From: Gammaproteobacteria bacterium
GTDB taxonomy: Bacteria > Pseudomonadota > Gammaproteobacteria > UBA4575
Assembly: GCA_028281205.1 (NCBI GenBank)
Contig: JANQKJ010000054.1
Span: 1-7,610, forward strand
DNA: 7,610 nt
Reading direction: 5' to 3'
Shown: piece after piece, positions 1-4,845 of the stretch
Numbering within the stretch: position 1 is the first letter of the stretch
Layout: every line of letters begins with the position of its first letter
Position numbers and translations under genes: made by a program
Notes under the pieces: generated by a model
The model's input: only the letters and a program-made list of their open reading frames with translations
Told to the model about the DNA's origin: nothing
Database searches by the model: none

Positions 1-97
1 AAAAAATAAACACAGTGAACAGCAGCCACAACACCTTAACTCCGTAGCTCGTAATTCCACTGGTGTCGTACACTGCTTCCTGTGCAGTTGCTTGCAT
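1..97 (-). CDS. N-terminus of a possible small membrane protein (cut by window edge)
   Basis: An open frame begins with ATG at 97 and stays open for 32 codons to the left edge. It reads MQATAQEAVYDTSG at the start, followed by a short polar stretch and then a hydrophobic run (VLWLLFTVFIF) that looks like the beginning of a membrane helix. An in-frame TGA at 113-115 lies upstream, so this ATG is the only normal start codon available. It begins 23 bases after the DUF2937 stop on the same strand, which would suit a co-transcribed partner. No clear Shine-Dalgarno sequence precedes it. I do not recognise the family. The short visible length leaves real doubt that it is a gene. Confidence 0.45.
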   Translation of the reverse strand, partial: MQATAQEAVYDTSGITSYGVKVLWLLFTVFIF

Positions 98-120
98 AGC
101 AGTTATATCAGATCAATTGC

Positions 121-699
121 TTATGCCGCTCTTGATGGCCGCATAATTGTAGGTTCAACTCTTTGTTTAACTTTAGTACCTGATGATTTTTTTGTCGTGT
201 TAGTTTTAGTACTAAAGATTTTAGGAAAACCAAACAAGGCATTAAATAACAAGCTCAACACAACCCCACCTAGCAAACCACTTACTAAGCCTTCTACTGA
301 CAAAGGAAACGCGGGGTTGTATGTCTGTATCACTGCTCGGGCAATATCTACTTTTAATGTAGTGACTACATGTGAAAACTTTATAACGAATGAATCATTT
401 GCTAATACCATTACATCATTCTTGAGTTGCTCAGTTTGTTCGCTCATTTCAAGCACATGATTACCCGTTTGCTGGACCGAACGTTTTGAACTTGACTCAA
501 ATTCGTCAATAAGTGCAGATAAGTTTCCTTGATGCTGCTGGTTTGCTATTTGTTGGTATTGAGCCAGATTTTTTACCTGTGCCTGATAATAGCCACCAAG
601 TCTTTGCTCATACTGATCAATAAAGTGTGGCACCTGCATAAATAACAACACACCTATAGCAAAAATAATTCTATCTAGTAGTCCCTTTATGATATTCAT
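121..699 (-). CDS. DUF2937 family membrane protein
   Basis: This is a 192-residue protein of unknown function. Residues 1-25 form a hydrophobic segment with the family-like opening MNIIKGLLDRIIFAIGVLL, followed by a VPHFIDQYEQRLGG motif at about 23-36. The middle (about 37-125) is polar and probably helical, with many Gln and Glu residues, and could be a periplasmic coiled region. A second strongly hydrophobic segment lies at about 138-160 (VSGLLGGVVLSLLFNALFGF) after the motif NPAFPLSVEGL. The tail is basic. This pattern of a membrane anchor at each end around a helical domain matches my recollection of DUF2937. The start is chosen because it opens directly on the conserved N-terminus, although no good ribosome site is visible. 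It lies downstream of tRNA-Lys on the same strand. The family call is from memory of the pattern. Confidence 0.75.
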   Translation of the reverse strand: MNIIKGLLDRIIFAIGVLLFMQVPHFIDQYEQRLGGYYQAQVKNLAQYQQIANQQHQGNLSALIDEFESSSKRSVQQTGNHVLEMSEQTEQLKNDVMVLANDSFVIKFSHVVTTLKVDIARAVIQTYNPAFPLSVEGLVSGLLGGVVLSLLFNALFGFPKIFSTKTNTTKKSSGTKVKQRVEPTIMRPSRAA

Positions 700-721
700 A
701 ACACTGATGACTCATGGTTGG

Positions 722-749
722 ATGCCGATTTAATCTATCTGGACGGCAT
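722..749. repeat. Spaced inverted repeat ATGCCG-N16-CGGCAT
   Basis: Perfect 6-base arms lie at 722-727 and 744-749, separated by 16 bases, just upstream of the DUF2937 gene. The right arm adjoins an AT-rich TATATA stretch that could serve as a -10 element for leftward transcription, so a regulator site is possible. It could equally be chance. The rest of the 700-881 gap holds an AT-only hairpin (GTTTAAA at 810-816, TTTAAAC at 825-831) and no convincing terminator or gene. Confidence 0.25.
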
Positions 750-881
750 ATATAAGGATAAGCACATTTGCAGATTATCTTAGTTTACTGACAATCTGTA
801 TTTAATATGGTTTAAACAGTCGAATTTAAACGACCACAGCGGTGAACAATAAGCTAGATAGGCTCAATGGATTAGTAAGAA

Positions 882-957
882 TGGTGGGCCGTGAGCGACT
901 CGAACGCTCGACAAATTGGTTAAAAGCCAACTGCTCTACCAACTGAGCTAACGGCCC
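882..957 (-). tRNA. tRNA-Lys (anticodon UUU)
   Basis: The complement folds as a complete 76-nt cloverleaf. The acceptor is GGGCCGT paired with ACGGCCC, the D arm is GCTC/GAGC, and the anticodon stem GTTGG/CCAAT closes loop CTTTTAA, giving anticodon TTT (lysine). The T arm is GAGCG/CGCTC around TTCGAGT. The discriminator base A and the CCA end are encoded. In Pseudomonas a tRNA-Lys follows the pal-ybgF-queE-queC cluster and is a known landing site for integrative elements. Here it has the same orientation as queC but is separated from it by the sulfur block. I saw no second copy of its 3' end in the window. Confidence 0.97.
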
Positions 958-975
958 ATTTTACACGTGCATAAA

Positions 976-1044
976 CCTCATATTGGTCAGCTGTGAGGCG
1001 TATTCCTGAAAATAATCGCTAGAGTAATTCTCTGGAATATGAGG
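976..1044 (-). repeat. Inverted repeat in the tRNA-Lys leader
   Basis: A 9-base perfect inverted repeat has arms at 976-984 (CCTCATATT) and 1036-1044 (AATATGAGG). If transcription starts near 1045, as the promoter predicts, the first nine or so bases of the primary transcript can pair with a segment 19 bases before the mature tRNA 5' end, closing a leader domain of about 70 nt. It might guide tRNA maturation, or it may be chance. Confidence 0.35.
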
Positions 1045-1051
1045 GGCGTTC

Positions 1052-1079
1052 ATTATACTCATAACACACGTATTGCAAA
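1052..1079 (-). promoter_or_regulatory. Probable promoter of tRNA-Lys
   Basis: On the minus strand a perfect TATAAT (complement of 1052-1057) is preceded at 16 bases by TTTGCA (complement of 1074-1079; four of six matches to TTGACA). The bases after the -10 box read GAACGCCCC, a GC-rich discriminator typical of stringently controlled stable-RNA promoters. The predicted start is near 1045, giving a leader of about 88 nt before the tRNA. Confidence 0.65.
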
Positions 1080-1094
1080 GCACCTATTGCAATA
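1071..1094. repeat. Repeat TATTGCAA-N8-TTGCAATA between the transporter gene and the tRNA promoter
   Basis: Perfect 8-base arms lie at 1071-1078 and 1087-1094 with an 8-base loop. Because TTGCAA is its own complement, the same site is also a direct repeat of TATTGCAA (1071-1078 and 1085-1092). It begins 23 bases past the stop of the YeeE-type gene but has no T-run after it on the minus strand, so it is a poor intrinsic terminator. It covers the predicted -35 box of tRNA-Lys, so an operator role is an alternative. Confidence 0.45.
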
Positions 1095-1116
1095 ATTTAC
1101 GAGCTTGTCTGCTATC

Positions 1117-2256
1117 TTAGTCTTTATGGAATGGATTGAGCAATTCTGCTGCGCCAGTAGCTACTGCGCCAAAAAACGATTTTTCATCCAGCATGTGATA
1201 CTGCACTTTCATAGTCAGCGCGCTACCAAACACAATCATAGACAAGGTGATAAACGAACCGATCGCTAGGGTTGATATGCCAGTGACACCTTGGCCAATT
1301 GTGCAACCGAAAGACAACACACCGCCAAAACCCATCATCACAGCACCAATTAAATGACTAACCATTTCAGATTGGTTGCTAAAGGTTTCTATTCTAAATG
1401 TGCCAGAAATAATCGCATATAAAAATGACCCTAAAATCATGCCAAAAGTCACTGCAATACCAAAATTAATTTGTGCGCCGGTAAATGTCATCAGGTAACT
1501 AATAGTATTTCCTGTTGGCCCAACAAAAGTCAGCCCCTGTGGTGAGACTGGATCGAAATCATCCTGTCCTAAATAGCCAGTAGCAAACCAAGCGGCTAGC
1601 ACACAACCACCCACTGTTACCCCAGCCAAAACATTATCAAAGCTAGTGCGAAACTCTTGCTGCTTGAGTGCATATACAATAAAACCCAAACCAATAATTA
1701 ACGCCACTACAGTTTGCAGTACAGTTCCATCCGGAATTCCAGTAAGTGCACTAATCCCTTGAGGTAGACTTTGAGATGTCATACCGATGTCAGTGAGTTC
1801 TATATTAGCTTCATATATATAGTTAATCCTTAGTAATGCCAATATTCCACGTAAAGTCATATATGCAGTGACACCAAGCACAATAACTACGACTAAAGAT
1901 TTCAAGTTGCCGCCGCCGACGCGTACTAGATTACGCTGACCACAACCAGCCGCGAGCGTCATACCAATTCCAAAAATAAAACCACCCAGGATATAACTCA
2001 GAAATAAAAACTGAGTCGATAGGTACATAGATTCACCCAGGTTAACTAACCCTAGTGAACGCAGTAACTGAACGCCAACAATGGCAATTCCTATACCTAA
2101 AAACCAAGACCCTAAACGGCCCCGTGCGCCCATATTCACCACATCGCTGATGGCTCCCATGGTACAGAAGTGTGTCTTATTGCCAACAAATCCAAAGACT
2201 AGCGCAATGCAGAATCCCAAAATGGCAACGTAGTGTATATTTGAAAGATCTTCCAT
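1117..2256 (-). CDS. YeeE/YedE family sulfur transporter (TsuA-like)
   Basis: This is a 379-residue polytopic inner-membrane protein with roughly nine or ten hydrophobic segments and two Sulf_transp-like halves. Family hallmarks are present: GFVGNKTHFCTMGAISD at 22-38 (Cys31), AAGCGQRNLVRVGGG at 102-116 (Cys105) and SFGCTIGQGVTG at 315-326 (Cys318). In characterised TsuA, conserved cysteines line the thiosulfate path, so these residues are the likely substrate contacts. Uptake of thiosulfate or a related reduced sulfur species is therefore the best guess; the exact substrate is unknown. It is the last gene of the sulfur block, 174 bases after the heme-motif Met-rich gene, and probably has its own promoter. 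The start at 2256 opens just before the first helix; no clear Shine-Dalgarno sequence is visible. The family call is firm and the substrate is inferred. Confidence 0.92.
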   Translation of the reverse strand: MEDLSNIHYVAILGFCIALVFGFVGNKTHFCTMGAISDVVNMGARGRLGSWFLGIGIAIVGVQLLRSLGLVNLGESMYLSTQFLFLSYILGGFIFGIGMTLAAGCGQRNLVRVGGGNLKSLVVVIVLGVTAYMTLRGILALLRINYIYEANIELTDIGMTSQSLPQGISALTGIPDGTVLQTVVALIIGLGFIVYALKQQEFRTSFDNVLAGVTVGGCVLAAWFATGYLGQDDFDPVSPQGLTFVGPTGNTISYLMTFTGAQINFGIAVTFGMILGSFLYAIISGTFRIETFSNQSEMVSHLIGAVMMGFGGVLSFGCTIGQGVTGISTLAIGSFITLSMIVFGSALTMKVQYHMLDEKSFFGAVATGAAELLNPFHKD

Positions 2257-2286
2257 GAAGTGTTCGCTGATTTATACGAGGGCGCG

Positions 2287-2295
2287 ATTATAGCA
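2287..2295 (-). promoter_or_regulatory. Extended -10 promoter element for the YeeE-type gene
   Basis: The complement reads TGCTATAAT, a perfect extended -10 (TGnTATAAT), followed by CGCGCC. Transcription would start near 2280, leaving a leader of about 24 bases before the ATG. I find no good -35 box at the usual distance, which an extended -10 can tolerate. It suggests that the transporter can be expressed apart from the Met-rich genes. Confidence 0.55.
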
Positions 2296-2347
2296 GTACC
2301 ACAGTAAATTGGCATTCAACTATGTTGAAAATTGTGAAAAGTTAAAG

Positions 2348-2365
2348 ATTGACATCCTTGTCAAT
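2348..2365. promoter_or_regulatory. Perfect palindrome ATTGACA-N4-TGTCAAT, possible operator
   Basis: Two perfect 7-base arms (2348-2354 and 2359-2365) flank TCCT. The centre lies about 76 bases upstream of the start predicted for the YeeE-type gene. The half-site geometry, TTGAC-N6-GTCAA, recalls CRP/FNR-family dyads but matches neither the CRP (TGTGA-N6-TCACA) nor the FNR (TTGAT-N4-ATCAA) consensus. It could instead form a hairpin in the 3' tail of the upstream transcript. Confidence 0.45.
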
Positions 2366-2389
2366 ATAATTTCCCTTATAAACCATATC

Positions 2390-2413
2390 CCTTCAAAAAT
2401 TATGATTTGAAGG
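2390..2413 (-). terminator. Hairpin after the heme-motif Met-rich gene, weak terminator candidate
   Basis: Perfect 8-base arms CCTTCAAA (2390-2397) and TTTGAAGG (2406-2413) flank an 8-base AT-rich loop, starting 17 bases past the stop codon at 2431. On the minus strand the stem is followed by GGATATGGTTT rather than a T-run, so termination would be inefficient. A transcript-end stabiliser or processing site is equally possible. Confidence 0.35.
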
Positions 2414-2430
2414 CTTTAAAGTTGGTTTAG

Positions 2431-3069
2431 CTATTTTGCTGCAGGCTGTGTTGGAGTGAATTGCTTCATCATCTGATTAAACCAGTCTGTATATTGTTCT
2501 GGATTCATCATTTGGCCCATTGGGTTGCTGTTATAAGCGCCACCCATAGGGTTCATCATGTTGCCCCCCATCATCATAGGATTCATCATGCTACCTCCCA
2601 TCATTGGATACATCATAGTCATGGGGTTCATCATGCCCATCATCATAGGATTCATCATACCCATCATTGGCCCCATCATGCCCATCATTGGATACATCAT
2701 AGTCATGGGATTCATCATCATGGCCATGGGATTCATCATGCTAGACATCATTGGGTTGGTAGCTTGCAACATCTGGTGAGGGGACATTAATTGACCCATC
2801 TGTTGTGATGCTTCCAGCATAGGACCGAAGTCTTTAGTATACCTAGCAAGATCTTCACCATCATGGCATAACGCACAGCTTTCCATAGACATCATCTTGG
2901 CAGGATCCATCATCATAGCCATCATCTGGGTCCATACTTGAGGATCCATAGATTTCTGCATTGGGTATGACATACCAGCCATCATATCGTTAGTACTGGT
3001 TTCTTCTGCATTGACAACGATACTTGTGACTAATGCAACTAACGCAGCGGTTATTAATTTTTTTAACAT
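2431..3069 (-). CDS. Exported methionine-rich protein with one CxxCH heme-c motif
   Basis: This is a 212-residue protein of no family I recognise. Residues 1-21 are a signal peptide (MLKKLITAALVALVTSIVVNA). A single CALCH motif at 65-69 lies in a predicted helical region and would allow covalent attachment of one c-type heme in the periplasm. From 107 to 188 comes a low-complexity tract with 40 Met by hand count, built of MMNPM and MMYPMMG units. The 13-residue unit MMNPMTMMYPMMG occurs twice (118-130 and 146-158). The tail (189-212) is polar and ends in Lys. The frame is open further upstream, but the ATG at 3069 is chosen because it starts the signal peptide and has GGGAG 8 bases before it. 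It follows the DUF302 gene by 34 bases, so the two are probably co-transcribed. Cu(I) or sulfur binding and electron transfer are possible roles, none shown. Confidence 0.85.
   Translation of the reverse strand: MLKKLITAALVALVTSIVVNAEETSTNDMMAGMSYPMQKSMDPQVWTQMMAMMMDPAKMMSMESCALCHDGEDLARYTKDFGPMLEASQQMGQLMSPHQMLQATNPMMSSMMNPMAMMMNPMTMMYPMMGMMGPMMGMMNPMMMGMMNPMTMMYPMMGGSMMNPMMMGGNMMNPMGGAYNSNPMGQMMNPEQYTDWFNQMMKQFTPTQPAAK
2597..2710 (-). repeat. 84-bp-spaced internal repeat in the Met-rich tract
   Basis: Two 30-base copies, 2597-2626 and 2681-2710, differ only at the last base and lie exactly 84 bases (28 codons) apart. They encode the duplicated MMNPMTMMYPMMG unit. A 27-base stretch at 2674-2700 also occurs without mismatch at 3881-3907 in the neighbouring DUF302 gene. 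The whole region is rich in CAT triplets (ATG on the coding strand), so it is prone to slippage and recombination between copies. Confidence 0.85.
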
Positions 3070-3103
3070 TATTTTGACTCCCGAATTAAATTTAGTACTG
3101 CTC

Positions 3104-4117
3104 CTATAAATCTCCGCTCGCTGCACCTTCCATAATGTAACGAATATCATCACGAATTCTTTTTGCATCAGCCCGCAAATCTTTAGACATATGCGAATTT
3201 GGATTCTGGGCAAAATCCAACCAACTAATATCCCAGTCCATGGTCATAATCCAAATTTGCCCTTCCGCATCTTCTATCAACGCTATCTGGCATGGCAGAA
3301 ACACAATAAATTCAGGCATATAGTCTAAAATCTTACGTGCTACCAACGCGTCACAAAAACGGAATATTTCGATTCTTGGTGAAGGTGCATCAGTAAGGGC
3401 TTCAATCTCTTTAGACAATGGGCTTGAACCAACAAATTTGAAATTCACCTCGTTGGCACGAAGTTTCATAGACTCAACGGCATCATCCCATGTCACACCT
3501 TCTTCCAAAGGAAGTTTGTCGGTCATGATATTAAGCATGTCACGCATGGATAATGGACTCATCATCACCATAGTCTGAAATGCATTCTTCTTGGCTTCAG
3601 CACTAACGCCAGGAGTGACAGTATTAGGTGGTATGTTATGGAAACTCTGGGTCGGGAAGCCTGGAATTTTGCCTACCGGCAGAGTATTAGGTACATCGTC
3701 ATCTTCGCGCTGCTCATATGTACCACCCATTGTGGCTAAAACTAATTTAGGATCCATCATGCGCATCATGCTATCTAGGGACTCGGCCCGCGTCATACCA
3801 TCAACAACAGGACTAGTCATCATCTGCATCATAGGATTCATGCTCATCATCATGGGGTTCATCATTTGCAACATAGGATTCATCATGCCCATCATTGGAT
3901 ACATCATGCTCATCATGCCCGGCCCCATCATCATAGAATTCATCACCATGGGGTTCATAGCCACCATAGGGTTCATCATGGGATTCATCATCATGTTGTG
4001 TGCTGTAATGCCTGCCGAATAGTTATTAGCAGAAGACTCAGTTTCTGCACTTACCCACTGGCTACCTAACAACAGTGTAATTAATGACGCAAAAATAAAT
4101 CGTTTATTTAATCTCAT
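3104..4117 (-). CDS. Exported protein with Met-rich N-terminal tract and C-terminal DUF302 domain
   Basis: This is a 337-residue protein. Residues 1-24 are a signal peptide ending in WVSA. Residues 42-100 hold 31 Met by hand count, in NPMM, MMYPMMG and MMNPM units. A linker (about 101-205) contains further Met pairs and a Pro-rich stretch. The region from about 208 to 305 looks like DUF302: VNFKFVGSSPLSKEI at 224-238, RIEIFRFCDALVARKIL at 248-264 and FLPCQIALIEDAEGQIWIMT at 273-292, with Cys255 and Cys276 at the expected FC and PC positions. DUF302 has no settled biochemical role, although it often occurs near sulfur-metabolism genes. The ATG at 4117 is preferred over an earlier in-frame ATG at 4147 because it begins the signal peptide and has a strong GGAGGAG site. 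It lies 83 bases after the DsrE2 gene and 34 bases before the heme-motif gene. Fusion of DUF302 to such a Met tract is unusual to my knowledge. Confidence 0.88.
   Translation of the reverse strand: MRLNKRFIFASLITLLLGSQWVSAETESSANNYSAGITAHNMMMNPMMNPMVAMNPMVMNSMMMGPGMMSMMYPMMGMMNPMLQMMNPMMMSMNPMMQMMTSPVVDGMTRAESLDSMMRMMDPKLVLATMGGTYEQREDDDVPNTLPVGKIPGFPTQSFHNIPPNTVTPGVSAEAKKNAFQTMVMMSPLSMRDMLNIMTDKLPLEEGVTWDDAVESMKLRANEVNFKFVGSSPLSKEIEALTDAPSPRIEIFRFCDALVARKILDYMPEFIVFLPCQIALIEDAEGQIWIMTMDWDISWLDFAQNPNSHMSKDLRADAKRIRDDIRYIMEGAASGDL
3888..3907 (-). repeat. Copy of the Met-rich repeat shared with the next gene
   Basis: This 20-base segment is identical to parts of both repeat copies in the downstream gene (2597-2616 and 2681-2700). 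Against the second copy the identity extends to 27 bases (3881-3907). It encodes the MMYPMMG unit at residues 71-77. The shared DNA argues that the two Met tracts are related by duplication or have exchanged sequence, although their flanking domains differ. Confidence 0.8.
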
Positions 4118-4121
4118 ATGA

Positions 4122-4164
4122 CTCCTCCGTGAGGATGGTATCGGCACCGAGCCGCACCAACCAT
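4122..4164 (-). promoter_or_regulatory. Leader hairpin and strong ribosome site of the DUF302 gene
   Basis: On the minus strand a nested inverted repeat precedes the gene: outer arms ATGGT/ACCAT (4160-4164 and 4135-4139) and inner arms CGGC/GCCG (4151-4154 and 4142-4145), around loop TCGGT. Six bases after it comes GGAGGAG (complement of 4122-4128), among the best Shine-Dalgarno sequences in the window, 4 bases before the ATG. The hairpin could stabilise the message or serve as a control element; nothing shows which. Confidence 0.45.
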
Positions 4165-4178
4165 CAGCGTAATATTTA

Positions 4179-4192
4179 TGCTCTGATGAGCA
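4179..4192 (-). other. Short hairpin just after the DsrE2 gene
   Basis: Arms TGCTC and GAGCA (5 bases each) with a 4-base loop lie 9 bases past the DsrE2 stop. On the minus strand they are followed by TAAATATT rather than a clean T-run, so this is at most a weak terminator. A TATAAA box (complement of 4194-4199) directly before it might be a -10 element for the DUF302 gene, but no -35 partner is evident. Confidence 0.25.
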
Positions 4193-4200
4193 ATTTATAG

Positions 4201-4683
4201 TTATATATATAATGTAATATTTGCTTGTTCTGCAAACTCAAAGAAGGTAGCCGCACCACCGTACGCCACATCATCAAGCAAATCATCTGGCTCAAAATCA
4301 AACAAATCTACAGTCATTTGGCATGCCACTAATTTTACGTCTGCCTCAATACAAAGGTCGCGTAACTCTTCAACACTGGCAACACCCTTTTTCTTCATTT
4401 TTGCCTTCATCATTGATGACATCATAGCTTCCATACCTGGCAAAGCAGTTCCCATCACTGGGAACCATTTATCCATATTCATCGGCATAGGCATAGCAGT
4501 GTTGCCCAAAGGTGTCACTTTCAAATTTAAGTCTTTGCGTAACAAAGCTAGTCCGTAAAAAGTGAAAAAGATTTCAACTTCATAGTCGAGCGCTGCTGCG
4601 GTTGAAGCCAAAATAAATGGCGGGTAGGCCCAATCAAGGCTACCTTTGGTGGCAATAATGGCAAGTTTTTTTCGTTCGGACAT
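4201..4683 (-). CDS. DsrE2-type DsrE/DsrF/DrsH-like sulfur carrier protein
   Basis: This is a 160-residue protein of the DrsE_2 type. The order of motifs fits: a beta-strand start KKLAIIATKGSLDWAYPPFILA (5-26), EVEIFFTFYGLALLRK (35-50), a Met/Pro-rich middle (63-95), VEELRDLCIEADVKLVACQMTVDLF (104-128), and a C-terminal GGAATFFEFAEQANITLYI (142-160). Cys121 in the ACQM motif is the likely persulfide-carrying residue; Cys111, ten residues earlier, may assist. In sulfur oxidisers DsrE2 proteins hand sulfane sulfur between rhodanese, TusA and the Dsr or Hdr-like systems in the cytoplasm or at the membrane. The start has GGAGAG 8 bases upstream. It is the first gene of the sulfur block. The hydrophobic Met-rich middle is normal for the family as I recall it, so it is not evidence for relationship with the Met-rich proteins next door. 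No TusA or rhodanese gene is in the window. Confidence 0.9.
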   Translation of the reverse strand: MSERKKLAIIATKGSLDWAYPPFILASTAAALDYEVEIFFTFYGLALLRKDLNLKVTPLGNTAMPMPMNMDKWFPVMGTALPGMEAMMSSMMKAKMKKKGVASVEELRDLCIEADVKLVACQMTVDLFDFEPDDLLDDVAYGGAATFFEFAEQANITLYI

Positions 4684-4845
4684 GTTCTCGGCTCTCCACT
4701 TATTTATTATTTTTGACTAGAATGTGAACAATTCAAGTACATTAGCATATTATTAATAACTTATGTAAAATAAGTCGATTAAATCTCTTTTTACACTAAT
4801 AAATATTATAAATAGGCATTATACATAACAAAGGATTAGAGCAAG
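4684..4845 (-). promoter_or_regulatory. AT-rich spacer with probable promoter of the sulfur block
   Basis: These 162 bases separate queC from the DsrE2 gene and hold no ORF worth calling. On the minus strand a perfect TATAAT (complement of 4818-4823) occurs soon after the queC stop, with only a poor TTGCTC partner at 15 bases. Several other AT-rich -10-like strings follow. A promoter for the sulfur genes is likely here, but I cannot fix its position. No terminator hairpin for queC is evident. Confidence 0.3.

Noticed and set aside
92..460. Plus-strand ORF opposite the DUF2937 gene
   Set aside because: It starts at TTG, has no recognisable domain and lies almost wholly within the DUF2937 frame, which has family-like motifs.
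121..957. Genomic island or attachment site at tRNA-Lys
   Set aside because: No integrase gene, no second copy of the tRNA 3' end, and the next gene downstream is an ordinary DUF2937 gene rather than mobile DNA.
2597..2710. CRISPR-like or tandem repeat array
   Set aside because: The repetition is in frame with codons, without unique spacers of constant length, and encodes repeated peptide units.
2461..2790. Plus-strand ORFs rich in His and Ile opposite the Met-rich gene (also 3591-4069)
   Set aside because: They are antisense readings of the ATG repeats: CAT repeats give His, and ATC/ATT frames give Ile. They lack signals of their own, while the minus-strand frames carry signal peptides, ribosome sites and a recognisable domain.
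2431..3213. Longer N-terminus for the heme-motif protein starting at 3213
   Set aside because: The extra 48 codons overlap the end of the DUF302 gene and would bury the signal peptide. The ATG at 3069 has a good ribosome site and a proper signal sequence.
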